A stretch of DNA of 64,000 nucleotides from Ctenosaura bakeri (GCA_948474755.1 CAOLHI010001036.1:391039-455038), one strand, 5' to 3'. Shown: positions 22,550-33,940, numbered from the stretch's first letter. The notes: generated from the letters alone by a model not told the origin. Numbers and translations: made by a program.

Positions 22550-23354
22550 GGAGCAAAGCATACAAAATTATTGGGGTGGAGTCTGAGTCTTCTGAGAAAT
22601 CTCAGCTTTAATTGCAAATAAGCAGAAATGCTACACAGTTGCAGCCATGGTGATTTTGAGACCACCTGCATCTTGAATGCACCCTGCAGTAACAGCCTTA
22701 CCATCTTTATTACCTGGTAACTATTAGCCAAAGGAATGATATAGACTTTTTGAGTCAAAGCACACCATTTGATTAATGCAAAGCCTCCATGATCCAAAGT
22801 ATTTCTCATTCTAAATACAGCATAAAAGGAAGGCAGGCAGAAACTCAGTGTGAACACTCCCATTAGGTCTTTTGACAAATGCAAGACTCGTTAAATAGAA
22901 CTAAAAGTTACAAAGGTTTCAACGAAATGGGTCAAACTTATTCTGGGAGTTTGAATTCACACTTTGTTCCTGTGCTTTCTCTTTCTCCCTTTCTTTCCTT
23001 TTAAGTTGGAAAGCTGCATTTGGGTACAACTTTGCCGGATTCATCCCCCACCCTAATTCAACTGGTGAGGGGAAATCTCAAGGAGGGAATATCCATACTG
23101 TAAATCTGCAGGGACATGTGGAAGCCACCAGTTTATAACAGTTTTATATCACGTTAACTATAGCAACTAATTTGCACTCCCTGCCCCCACCCAAAAAAAT
23201 CTGGGAAATGGGAATTGTTGAGGAACAGAGAATTCCATTTCCCATTTTTTCCCCTGAAAAACACATGGGAGGGATAAAGAGCCCAAAATAGATTCTGCCT
23301 TCATCTCCAACTTATCTTTATTACTGATTTAAGCATTTCCTACCCAGCCACTTA
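22550..23354. other. unique non-coding sequence
   Basis: No gene, RNA gene or repeat family is recognised in this stretch. Confidence 0.5.
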
Positions 23355-23896
23355 GGTCCTTTTTGCATGGCATTTGCCATGCGAAAGGACCCCTCAAGTG
23401 TCACGTGACTGCAAGGAGTGGTCCACACAACGCACTCACAATTGCACAACGCTTCAGGGTCTGGCAGGCACCGATCGCACACTTTTTCATTTTTGGCTGT
23501 GAGCCGAAAATGGTGCGTGATCACGTATCACTCCAGGGCCCTGCACACACTTGCTGTGCATGTGGAGCTCCAGAGCTGCGGCACTCGTGCTTTATAGAAT
23601 CACAGAAATGTAGAGTTGGAAGAGACCACACGGGCCATCCAGTCCAACCCCCTGCCATGCAGGAACACCCTCAAAGCACTCCCGACAGAGGGCCATCCAG
23701 CCTCTGCTTAAAAACCTCCAAAGAAGGAGACTCCACTACACTCCGAGGCAGCATACTCCCAGGCTAAACTGTGGAAGGAAGAGGAGAGGCTCTTGCACAA
23801 GCAGGCAGCAGCTGTGTAGCTGAAGGAACTGGGACGCAAGAGCCTCTTGCTAGAGGCTGCTCACGTGATCCCCGCAGGTGAGTTGCAGAAAGGGCC
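23355..23896 (+). mobile_element. MITE family A, copy 3, carrying a CR1 fragment
   Basis: The left end GGTCCTTTTTGCATGG is followed after 4 nt by its own reverse complement, so 23355-23391 forms a near-perfect snap-back. The family hairpin TTTTTGGC...GCCGAAAA lies near 23490-23510. The right end is GCAGAAAGGGCC. The flanks TTA and TCA may be a decayed 3-bp duplication. A CR1 tail is inserted at 23595-23755, after which family A sequence resumes (CTCCCAGGCTAAACTG). Confidence 0.7.
23595..23755 (-). mobile_element. CR1 LINE 3' tail inside MITE
   Basis: The minus-strand CR1 end is seen on plus as TAGAATCACAGAAATGTAGA, GTTGGAAGAGACC, then CCAACCCCCTGCCATGCAGG. The last 50 codons of ORF2 are read in reverse. 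It is severely 5'-truncated. Confidence 0.85.
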
Positions 23897-25415
23897 TCAG
23901 TCTAATTCCTGACTAACTGAGAGGACTTGCAACATCAAAAAATTTGATAACATAACAAAATTCCCACTTAAATATATTTTTAAAAAGACTAAGTAGATAA
24001 AACTGCCCAACAGCATCAACCATTTGAAAGTCAAATTGAAAGACAGATAGAAAAAAAAGTCTTCAGCTGTTGTTAAAGCAACATTGACAAATTACTGAAG
24101 GCATCTCACCAATGGATAGGAAAAGGGAGTTTTAGAAAGGAGAGAGAGCTTGGAAAATTATCCTTTTAGAGTGTGATGCCCAGAATTCTCCAACCAGCAT
24201 GATCAGGTTTCTGGGAGTTGCAGTTCAAAAAGCTAAAGTTCTCAGGCTTTGGGAATCAGAAGTCACATTGCTCTAAATATCATACCTGTGTCCCAGGACC
24301 CAGCCAGCACCCTTCCCTATAGCTACACCCCAGAAACATGAGAGGAACAATACTTACAGCAGCCAATGTAGATGGAAAAGGGAGAATTCAGCAGTCTTGG
24401 AGCCTTTATATAATAAGAGCTCATTAATGAAGCCAACAGCTTGGTAAGACTCTGAGCCTATATAATGAGAGCCCAGAATGGGAGGAAGCTGTTGTAGTCA
24501 ACTGTGATTCTATTGGTGGAAGCAGCTCAGCTTATTCTCAGATTTGTTGTTCATGCTTCTAGAACCCTTCACCTCAACTATGGACTTAGCCATTGGTTTT
24601 GGTCTCTTTCTCTCTCTCTCTATTGACTTGTAATAAACTCGGGCTGTAGATATATTGCAACTCAAACTGCAAAACAATTAAGACTCCTGATAACAGGCTT
24701 ATTAGACAACTGGAAATCTTGGCTGACTGCCAACAGAGGGGGCTAAAGACCACATTCTAAACTTCTACATGCCTAGTTGGAGTGGTGGCGTTCATATCGG
24801 TGCAGTCGTGAATGCACTTTGGGGTTTCTTTCTTTTTCTTTAATGGTTACGAGGTTCTGAAATGATTTTGGGAATAGGACTCAGCATTTTGGATAGCTCC
24901 TACATTATTTGAACCAAAACCAAGATCGGATTCACTGACCACTTTGTTAGGAACCACCAGCTGCCACTAAACTTGCCACACTTCAGAGAGAAAGAGTTTT
25001 CCAAGCAAAGCTGTACAAGGAAAATTTAGTAGTTCAGTAGGTTCATTAGGGAGTAGGTGATCCTTCAAGAATACAAAACCAAGGTAATTTAGGAGGTGTG
25101 TATATAAAAAGCCAGGTATATTTGAATTGGCACCTAAGGCATATTTCGAAGCCAGACAACATGTGTCTGCTGGTTAACACATGTGCTGCTGGGTTAAGCT
25201 ATGATGACATTTGTTCCCTGATTTGTAAGTATTTGTTGCCGTGTATTTTGGAAAAGAAGCATCTCCAGAACTCTTTAGGAGTCCAGACTAGCAGTGGAGA
25301 TCATGAGGCCCTCTAGACATTTTTGGACTGGAGCTCCTATAAGCACCAGGGACTTAGGCAATGATAAGGAATGCTGAGAGGTGGACATGTTTCTCATCCC
25401 TGTTGTAGAATTTGC
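23897..25415. other. non-coding sequence, possible LTR-like segment
   Basis: No gene is seen. About 24360-24760 carries two similar TATA-type boxes (TATATAATAAGAGC near 24409 and TATATAATGAGAGC near 24459), an ATTGG box (24511) and an AATAAA signal (24631). That is an LTR-like order, but I cannot define ends. About 25300-25410 resembles a decayed hAT-type MITE with a TTGGACTGGAGCTCC block. Confidence 0.4.
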
Positions 25416-25443
25416 ATATATATACACACACACACACACACAC
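25416..25443. repeat. (TA)n(CA)n microsatellite
   Basis: A short TA run changes into about ten CA dinucleotides. Confidence 0.95.
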
Positions 25444-26567
25444 TTTAAAGATAATCATTCCATAGTCCCTTGTTTCCATAGCAAAGACTACTGACAAAGT
25501 TATTCCTTCTCACTTCTCCTTTGAGTAGTGCTGAAGAATTGGCCCTCTGCCCTGTATTTTTCAGTACCTCATCTTGTACTGATCTAAAAGCCCGAGGCAG
25601 AGATGTTGATAGTACTGGAAGGTATCCTATTAAAACATAACATGTTCTACAGGATGATAGATATTCAAAATATACTGAGCCACAGTCATGGCTAAAATGA
25701 CAGGCTGTGAACCTCTTGGTACCTTCTTGTCCATGCAACAGGTGTTTAATTCTACCTCTGAAGACAAACTAGGCATATATTCACAGCCCTTGGAAATTTA
25801 ACTTGAAGAAAGCCCTGGGGAGAAGAAGCACTATGAGAAGTGACAACTCCAGGGATTCACACTAGCAAAACTTTAACCAGACTTCTTGGAAAGGTAATTA
25901 AAACCATCTGGAGAAAACTGAGGAAATGATTTACTAGTGATATGCAATCAAAAACAAGAAAAATAGGAATAACTAAAATTTACATTGTGCCAGTAGAGAA
26001 CTAAAAAGACTAATATTTAAAGACTGGTAATAAGTAAACCAATATTTATTGACTGATAAAATTTCAGGCTGAATTTCTTTTTTTTTTAAAAAAAAGAACA
26101 ACAGTAGGATGTCCCTGAAGTAGTCACTTAAAAAGTAGGACATATCTCAAATAATTGGTAAAAAAAGCAGGATGTCCCCAAAGCTATGGTTATAACCTAA
26201 AGATAACTTTTTGTTCCCTAGTTTTCAGAAGCAACTGTGTAGTTACTTTTACTTACTTAAAAAATTCCTGAATGCTACAAGCTCTTGGCTTGCAGTATGA
26301 AACACACACTGTTTCCTTCTATTTTGCTTTCACCTCAATACTCAGAGCACAAGATGACAGCTGTGTATGACAAATAACAAGCCAGCACTTGAACCATGTG
26401 ATATTCCTCCTCTACCCATGAGGCTGGTCCCATAACTATAACAGTAACTAAAATATTATGGTTTATATTGAAAAAGGAGTGGTATTAATTCTCATTAACT
26501 TACAACTACAAGACAAAGCAATTGTATCTTTATTAAGAGAAAAAAAGGATGACTTACAAGGAACTCA
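25444..26567. other. unique non-coding sequence
   Basis: No gene is found. Three imperfect units with a 31-32-bp period, each with an AGTAGGATGTCCC-like core, lie at about 26104-26185. Confidence 0.5.
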
Positions 26568-26966
26568 TTTAATATATAAAAGTCAAAGTCTGTTTGTGTA
26601 AGGCAGGCGAAGATCTCATATGGTTGGCTGCATCAAGTGAGAAGGCCTCATATGATTGGCTGCCTATGAAGATTCTATGGAATCCTGGGGTTTGCAGCTT
26701 AGGGAGGGCCTTTAGAATTCTCAGCCAGAGAACTCTTGAATAGGCTGGTTGCTATGGAGACAAAGCCTAGCAGCAAGAAGGAAGACATTGCATTCCCCCA
26801 GGAACATTTAATAACTCTGAATACATATTGGAGGGGATATGGGGAAAAGTTACAGGTACTGGACAAAACAGTTTGGGGAATTAGAGACACAGGATCTCAA
26901 ATCTTTCTAACAAGTATCACCTTTGAGAAAATAAAATCCCAGGCAAAGCCAGGTATATAATACTAG
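26568..26966 (+). mobile_element. Helitron-like non-autonomous element
   Basis: The left end reads TTTAATATATAAAAGTCAAA, close to the TC-TATATA...AAAGTCAAAG starts of many Helitrons, but with the leading TC changed. The right end has a CCCAGGCAAAGCCAGG segment, then TATATAATA and CTAG, followed by T. The hairpin-then-CTAG layout is the Helitron 3' hallmark. The stem appears to be a CpG-decayed form of CCCGG/CCGGG. The insertion context A...T also fits. A half copy of MITE family C (about 26655-26745) lies within. No Rep/helicase coding sequence is present. Confidence 0.5.
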
Positions 26967-26984
26967 TTATTCATAAACTTGGGG

Positions 26985-27305
26985 GAGTGTACAGCCCTCC
27001 AAATGTTGCTAGATTGCAAGGATTTTTTCATGTTACACAAGCAGAGCACTTTCATACTGCTTTAACTACCATGGCAACATCTTATGGCACCAGAACTCTC
27101 TGAGTGAAAATTCTAAATACCCTTCCTTAAACTGCAAATTCTTGGATTTAGTAGGGTGAAATCATGACAGTTATAATGTAATCATAGTGTTCTGAGTAGT
27201 GTGAAAGGGACTCAACTCCTGTTATTCGTCACCAGAGCAGATGTTGACTAGGACTGCTAGGAGCTGCAATGCAACAACATTTGGAACACACAAGATTCCC
27301 ACCTC
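26985..27305. mobile_element. hAT-like MITE split by a second MITE
   Basis: The outer element has facing blocks CCCTCCAAATGTTGCTAGAT (26995) and GCAACAACATTTGGAACACA (27273). The inner part, about 27045-27220, starts GCACTTTCATACTGCTTTAA and ends GTAGTGTGAAAGGG. It has its own inverted arms (family D). The outer halves would rejoin around ACTCCTGTTATTCGTCACCA. Ends are approximate. Confidence 0.5.
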
Positions 27306-27600
27306 TGTCGTGCATTGTAACTACTTACTTCTAAAGTGTTCTTCTTACATCCAGGTGAGCAAAATGTGCATCACTGGCTGCATGTGGTCCCTTAGGGCCA
27401 TTTTTATGGCACCATAAAATATATATATTGTTTTTGCAAAAAAAATAATATTTGCAACATTTTACAGCAATTATCTTTTTGACTCTAAAATGCCCTAAAA
27501 TAACATTTGAGAGATGTGTGGAGGACATTTCCACCCCATCTAGAGACTCCCTGGACTCCCCAGGTGTCAAACTATTTCTTTGAATAAATGTTTTAGATTA
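27306..27600. other. unique non-coding sequence
   Basis: Nothing recognised; an AT-rich patch lies near 27415-27450. Confidence 0.5.
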
Positions 27601-27619
27601 TTTTATTTATTTATTTATT
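27601..27619. repeat. (ATTT)n microsatellite
   Basis: About five TTTA units. Confidence 0.85.
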
Positions 27620-27954
27620 CCAAAATGACCTCAAATGCCTTTCTGAGATCCAGGAGGGCCCCAAAACATGAGAATGCTCCCATGTCCCTTAGAGGGGACA
27701 AAAATGACTGCTTTTTTCAAGAACGAGTGTAGTGGAGGATATAGACCTCCAAGGTCTCCAGCCTTCCACAGCTGCTCACCACTGCCTTTAATCACAATTT
27801 AACAATCAAAGTGCTGTTACACTGGTGCCGTATTTTATTGCTGCTGGAAGCTGAATCTGGAAGAGTAACACTCCATCCTATTTCATTTTCAATTGACTGG
27901 AGGCTTCATTTAAAGTACAGACATTAGCTCTAAATGGCTTGGGAACAGGGACTC

Positions 27955-28475
27955 TTACACGCTACACAACGATAGAGCAACAGCTGCCATGGCAACATCC
28001 TCTGGAATCCTGAGATTTGCAGTTTCATAGAATCATAGAATCATAGAAATGTAGAGTTGGAAGAGACCCCAGGGGCCATCCAGTCCAACCCCCTGCCATG
28101 CAGGAACACCCTCAAAGCACTCCCGACAGATGGCCATCCAGCCTCCGCTTAAAAACCTCCAAGGAAGGAGACTCCACTACACTCCGAGGCAGCACATTCC
28201 ACTGCCGGGCAGCCCTGACTGTCAGGAAGTTCTTCCTGAGGTTCAGGTGGAATCTCCTTTCCTGCAGCTTGAATCCATTGCTCCTTGTCCTGGTCTCTGG
28301 AGCAGCAGAAATCAAGCCCTCTCCTTCCTCTACGTGGCTCTACATGGTTTAGGGAGAGGCATTTAGAATTCTCAGCCAGAGAGTTCCAGTGCCTCACCAG
28401 AGGACAAATCTCAAGTTTCCATAGGATGCAGCTACGACAGTTAAAGTGGAATATAGCACTAACATTGTGTTGTAT
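27955..28475. mobile_element. family D MITE split by CR1 tail
   Basis: The left half ends GGAATCCTGAGATTTGCAGT at about 28022. The right half resumes with TTTAGGGAGAGGCATTTAGA at about 28348 and ends ACATTGTGTTGTATGAAAGG. The outer arms (CTTACACGCTACACAACG against TTGTGTTGTATGAAAGG) are inverted relative to each other. The CR1 tail at 28023-28335 lies between the halves. Confidence 0.6.
28023..28335 (-). mobile_element. CR1 LINE 3' tail
   Basis: The plus strand begins with three TCATAGAA-type octamers at 28025-28048, the reverse of the CR1 3' microsatellite. The ORF2 C-terminus follows, read on minus as 'FKLQERRFHLNLRKNFLTVR' and 'NVLPRSVVESPSLEVFK'. The frame is open over this stretch. Confidence 0.9.
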
Positions 28476-30764
28476 GAAAGGATGTCATCTGCACCAGAAC
28501 AAACCTACACCATGTTTGTGGAGGCCCTGTTCCTTGCTCTAAACATACATGAGATCTGGCAAACGGGGATAACAGACACAGACTTAACAGTGATATACAG
28601 TAGCTAGTTTCTCCAACTGAAACTTTTTTCAGTAACCCACTTTTTAATACTTTCAGTTTTGTCTATTACAATTTTCTACTACTGATATCATTATAATCAT
28701 AATTGTCCTATAATTGTTCTTTTAAAATTATGTTTATTTTTAGATTTATTTTATTTTAGCTTGCATTGCATTTTATTGCTGCATTAAAACTGCTTTATAG
28801 CCATTTCAGCTTATGTATTTTTTTTTAAAAAAATTGTACATAGTCCCTGCAGTTTTCACAGAAAAACATGCTATACATGATATAGAACCTGTGACACTCT
28901 ACATGTCTGTAATCTGAAGTAAATTCCATTGAGTTTGAAAGGCATTACCACTGTGAATTCAATGAGACTTACTCCAAGTCCCATTAGGTGTGCATTGCAT
29001 TGTGAACTTAAACGTACTAAACTCACTGGCATTGACAGTAGGAGAAGAATGTGCTACCTTTATGTGGTAACAAGTGAGTAAAAAATTATCTCATTACTAG
29101 CTAATCAAATGAAGCTGCCAAAAACTAACCCATATAAACATTCTGAAAAGCCTATGGGAGGGGGAGAGATGAAAAGGAAAAGGAAAACGGAAAACAAAAT
29201 GCATACTCTGACTCTGAACTTCTATTTTAATAAAGTGGCATTCATATATACAATAGGAGATTTCAGATTCCCCCTCCCCTTCACTTAACTACTTTTCCTG
29301 AAATCAAATATATGAGCAGCTATCAATCAAGTGAAAGCCAGAGAAATTCTGTTACTAATCACGTTTGCTAGAGTGAGTGGTTTTACTTGTTAAGAAATCT
29401 TTCGTAAGATTCCCATTTGTCTTTGTAAAAGATGTAGGTCCCCTTTGGAGAACAAACATGGTGGTTTGATCAAATCAGCCAGGATTTCTCAGCCCCATTT
29501 CCAATAGGGATGGTGTCCGAACCAAATCCCAGAACTTGAAGCAAATTGCCTTGCCCCTCTAATAAGAGCTCCCCAGAGGAAACTGCTACAGCAAATTAGG
29601 TATTAACATCTGTACAGCCATGTTACCTGTGCTGCCAATCACAGCTCCATAATTGCATGGAATGTCTTCCCTAAAGGTTCCCAGCTTGTATGTTTAATAA
29701 AACAACCGCGCCAGGTCTCAGATTTCCTTGTTTATATGAAAAATTCATAGCTGCAGTTCCAGTAAGTGTTGACTCAACTTACATCTGCCATCTACTGTAA
29801 GAGAAAATCCTTTCCAAGCAGTAAAGGGAGCATCATGGATTGCTGTCAATAATGCTCGAGGATGTAACAAGAGCCTTTCTAAGTAATGCATGCATCAGAG
29901 GATCTCAAAGTACTTTGCTTTGCAAACATTAGGATGGAATCTATTGATAGTGAAAGCAACTTGGCAGAACATTGGACGGCGGTGATGGGGGGAGTGGTTA
30001 TTGCCTTTTCAATGATCTAATGGTATTCCTATAAACATTGCAGCCTGTCTCACTCAAAAAATTCTCACAAATTTCCATCTGGAGAAACTTAATTCATCTG
30101 TTCCACAATTCTGATATAACAACAAAATTCCCCTTTCAAAACAACATTGCCCTTGTATTTGAACCATAAGGCTGTATTGTTCTAAGTGGTTGAGCCTAGA
30201 TGTTTATAGGCAGTGATAGTCGTTGGGAGGTAAAAATACAAAAATTGGAACTGGACTCAAGCTAAATCAGGTTGTCTCTAAATAACTCCAAGCTGGAGTC
30301 AGACCACTGCTGAACTGGAGTTTGAACCAAATCTTGTAGTTGGTGCAAATACCTATATGAAGACACTTGGACTATTTGTTTATGTGGGATTGCCTATGAA
30401 GAATGCTTAGAAACTTCAGTAAGTACCAAGAACTGCAGCCAGAATATTAAGTAGGGCTGAGTACAGGGACTACATGACTGTCTGGTTGCAAAAGCTCTAT
30501 CAGGTACTGGTCTGTTTGTGGACACAATTCAAAGTGGTGTTCATAAGTCATAAATGTCCTACACTGCTTAGGTCCAGGCATTTTGACAGAATATGGCTGC
30601 CATATTCCCTTTGTACTAGTAAAGGTTTGTATATGGAGATATGGCTTATCTTCCCCACCCCATATAGAATAGCAAGAGTGCACAACCAATGTCAATGCAC
30701 AAGTGCTGTTACACAATGTGCAATATATGATGTATATAACTGCCATGCACAGTTGTTGTTCTTA
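28476..30764. other. unique non-coding sequence
   Basis: No gene is recognised. About 29700-29960 is non-repetitive, with balanced composition and no repeat signature. It is a candidate conserved non-coding element by appearance only. The segment 30028-30064 has a near-copy inside the SINE at 30861-30899. Confidence 0.45.
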
Positions 30765-30970
30765 TTGTTGTTGTTGTTGTGTGCCTTCAAGCTGTTTCTG
30801 ACTTATGGCAACTCTAAAATGACCCTATCATTTTCTGGGGACTGACAGTGTGTGACACACCCTATAAACAATGCAGTGCCTGTCTCACTCAAAAAATTCC
30901 ATGGCTGAGTGGGGAACTGAATCCTGGTCTCAAGGACTGCAATCCAACATTCAAACTAATACACCACATT
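30765..30970 (-). mobile_element. Sauria-type SINE with foreign internal segment
   Basis: The minus-strand SINE is seen on plus as GTTGTTGTTGTGTGCCTTCA at 30770, CTTATGGCAACTC, then the tRNA-like head reversed (ATGGCTGAGTGGGG... ACTAATACACCACATT). The segment expected to read CCCAGTGGGTTTCC is replaced by about 39 nt (30861-30899). That insert nearly matches 30028-30064. Confidence 0.8.
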
Positions 30971-31424
30971 GACAATGCACAGTACGTGACATGACACTGC
31001 AATGTACAATGTGCAACTGCAATTCACAGTCACAACATGAAAAGATAAGGCACAGAGGAGCATGCTGTTTGCGCAAGTTCACTTCCATTGCTCTTGGCAG
31101 AACACCTCCATTGTGCAATGGTGGTCTTTTGCAGGCATATGTATCTGTCCGCAACTGGATGCCAGCCTTTGCCTCCATATACATATTTGCTTAGGGCCTG
31201 GGACCCTCAAGGGAAGCCCTTCTTTCAGTCTCATCACCTTCACATATGTAATTGGTGGGGACATGAAATACGGCTTTCTGGGTGTCTGTCCCATGCTCTG
31301 GAATCACCTTCCCCTTCCTTCAGCAGGCACAGCCTTTTTTCTTTCTTTTTCATTCTGACAATGTTCTGAGAATCAAAGATCTTTAAGGAAAGTGATTTTC
31401 AGAGAATGTTATATGGTTTGTTGG

Positions 31425-31790
31425 TTTGTTTGCAATTTAATTTATATCCACTTTATTCCCAAGAGAGAATTCAAGGTGACTTATAGTAATTTAAAAAGAT
31501 TAAGCTGAAATATTAGTTTAAAAATCTAGAAAAGAATTAAATAACAGCATTATCTTTAAAAAACTATCAAAAACAATTAAAATACTCAGTAATCAAAACA
31601 TAATATCCAGCAAAAGATTGAAAAATAAATCACACACACACACACACACACTCCTGTTCCGTAATTAAAATTCAAGAACCTACCTGAATAAAAACATCTT
31701 CACCAGCCAGGAGAAAGAGTGCTGGGAGGGGGCCAACTGGACATCCCACAGAGAGGAATTCCATAGCCTGGAAGAAGCCATGGTTTGAAC
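31425..31790 (-). mobile_element. LINE 3' fragment
   Basis: The layout resembles 39035-39560. It has a short tail block TATATCCACTTTATTCCCAA, an AT-rich region, then GCTGGGAGGGGGCCAACTGG and GAGAGGAATTCCATAGCCTG. In the better copies that last stretch encodes the LWN region in reverse. A CA microsatellite at 31631-31651 lies within it. No frame survives. Confidence 0.4.
31631..31651. repeat. (CA)n microsatellite
   Basis: About ten CA dinucleotides. Confidence 0.95.
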
Positions 31791-31974
31791 TGTATTGTTT
31801 TTAAAAACTGACTTTTATTATTTCTAACTGAATGTTTTAATTTCATTTAATGTTTTAATAGTTTAATTCCATTTTGGTTACTCATTTCTGTGTTGACTAC
31901 ATTGTATTTTAAGTCACTTTGCATCCCAGGTTTGTTTGTGTATGTGTATGTGAGAAAGAGTGTGTGTGTGTGTA

Positions 31975-32598
31975 TGTATTGTAGTGGTTTGAGCATTGGA
32001 TTATGGCCCTGGAGATCAGGGTTTCATTCCCTGTTGAGCCATGAAAACTCACTGGGTGACCTTGGGTATATCACACACTCTCAGCTCCAGAAAACCTTGA
32101 CCCTTTTTGCATTCATTTTTTCTCACGCAAGCACCCCTTGAGCGCTGCGCAAATGGGAGCATCGCACCACACGACACACCCCCACTTGCGCGGTGCTCAT
32201 GAGGCTGACGTGGCGCCCGGGCGTATTTTTTGATTTTTGGCTTGAAGCCGAAAATCACCCATGCTCGCGCAATGCTCGCAGTGCCCACGCACACTTACCT
32301 GCTGTGCAGAGCGTCGCAAGGTGGCCGGGTCGCAATTCCTCCCCCCCCAGAGCCTACAGCTCCCATGGTGCCCTGTGGAAGGAAGGGGCAGGGCACTAGT
32401 GCGACGGACGTGCCAGCAGGAAGCGCCTGCGGAAGGAACGAGGGGGGAAGCGGCGGCATCCCAGAGGAGGCTTCTCGCGCGAAATGCCCTCCCCCCTCGC
32501 CCAAAAAGGTACAGTGCGAAAAGGGCCCTTGTGATAAGTTTGCCTTAGGATCACCACAAGATAGAAATAACTTGAAGGCAACAGCAATGTGTGTGTAG
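31975..32598 (+). mobile_element. Sauria-type SINE split by family A MITE
   Basis: The tRNA-like head is at 31980-32045 (GTAGTGGTTTGAGCATTGGA, then GATCAGGGTTTCATTCCC as the box-B-like region). The Bov-B-like tail resumes at 32532 (TGATAAGTTTGCCTTAGGAT ... AACTTGAAGGCAAC). The MITE at 32100-32528 separates them, with TTG on both sides. Confidence 0.8.
32100..32528 (+). mobile_element. MITE family A, copy 4, TTG duplication
   Basis: The left end ACCCTTTTTGCATTC is decayed, and the right end is GTGCGAAAAGGGCCC. TTG at 32097-32099 and 32529-32531 gives a clean 3-bp target duplication inside a SINE of known sequence. The internal hairpin TGATTTTTGGC...GCCGAAAATCA lies at about 32230-32257. The CpG-rich body gives long but meaningless open frames on both strands. 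Confidence 0.8.
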
Positions 32599-32694
32599 TT
32601 TTGTTTTGGAGTAAAAACAGATGTTTCATCAGGTCCCTACTAGGGTCTCCTAAACACTTGCGCGGCCATGTTTAATTTGGTGGAGTGATAAAGC

Positions 32695-32840
32695 TATCCA
32701 GAGTTGTTCTTCAAAAGACCGTAAGAACTTAAACAGAGTGATGTTTCATCAGACCAAAGATCCATCTCTACCCTTCTCCTTCCTCTTCTATCAGTGGTCC
32801 ATATGATCCCTTTGGGAAGAACACTGGCAGGGCTTGAAGA
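32695..32840 (+). repeat. dispersed reptilian repeat fragment
   Basis: The phrase CATCAGACCAAAGATCCATC followed by AGTGGTCCATATGATCCC and TTTGGGAAG resembles a widespread amniote repeat. Its consensus reads '...cagaccaaaggtccatctag...cagtggccaa..gatgcc..tgggaag'. The family name is not certain. Confidence 0.4.
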
Positions 32841-33940
32841 CTTGTGAAGTGTTTCATGATACGTTATAAACAATTCCTGTTAGATTTCCCTGGAGCAATC
32901 AAGAATGAAGAAGTTGCTTTTTCTGATTTTTTTTTAAATAGCATATTTAGGAATGTGGAGTATGTAAATATCAGTGAGGGAGAAGGTGTGAGAGAGATAG
33001 AGCTCTGGACTCCTGTTGGACTTTGTCCTGCTCATGCAAGTTACTCATGCTTAGGTCTGGATCACTAGCTAATTAGTGGCAAGCAACAATTGACAAAATC
33101 ACAAACGGACAAGCATTTGTTTAATCTGAAAATAATGTCAAGTCTACTCTATTTGCATCCCCCTTTGTGCTTCTTTCTTGTGAACATTCAGATGCCTGTG
33201 CCTCACGGTCATGAATACTGATAAAAAGTGCATTTTCTGCTTGGCTTTTAAAATATTCAACAATAACAAAAAATGATGTGCAAGAGGTATACTTGATTAT
33301 CAAATTTGCAATTTGTCTGTGTTGCTTAGCTACCTAAATTGCCCAATCATGGCACGAGGAAAAAAATACCTTAATGCTGCCTTGTGTCACACTAACTTAT
33401 ATCAAACAATGACTTAACAGATGAAAGGGGAATACATTTACATTCCACAATATTTCACTCTTAATAATGACTAACCTTGAGCTTTCAGCATGATCCTGCA
33501 TGTGTTTTCTGGGAAAGAAGTCCCATTAAGTTCAATGTCAGCTTGCCAGTTCTGTCCTGTTGCAAATCTTGAGGTTTTAGGGTCAAAATCCAGGGAAACC
33601 CTCTGTGGTCTGGTGATACCTGGTGATGTTACAATGATGATGTGACAACAGGCAGACTCCAGTGATGTCAATAAGCATGATATCTTAAGCATCAACCACA
33701 GCTGTACACAGCACAACTTAAAAAAAAAAAAAAAGCTCTAGCATATAAGGAATATCTATATAATCACAGAATTCAAGGCAGTGCTCTCACATTGAAATTC
33801 TTCCTTTTCATTCCAAAAACCAGAGAAGAGGAACTAGGCTCTGAGATCTGGGAACCTTCTATCATGGACACCTATCCAGGAGGAAATGTGATCTAAGATT
33901 GAAGTGCCTATGATCTGGAGTATAATTTGCATGTATTTTT
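32841..33940. other. unique non-coding sequence
   Basis: No gene or repeat is recognised. About 33070-33300 is non-repetitive and contains an ATTTGCAT octamer at 33150. An A-run lies at 33720-33734. Confidence 0.5.

Noticed and set aside
31980..32045. tRNA-like head with box A/B-like sequence
   Set aside because: It is the head of a SINE with a Bov-B-like tail, not an independent tRNA gene. The same holds for 44465-44535.
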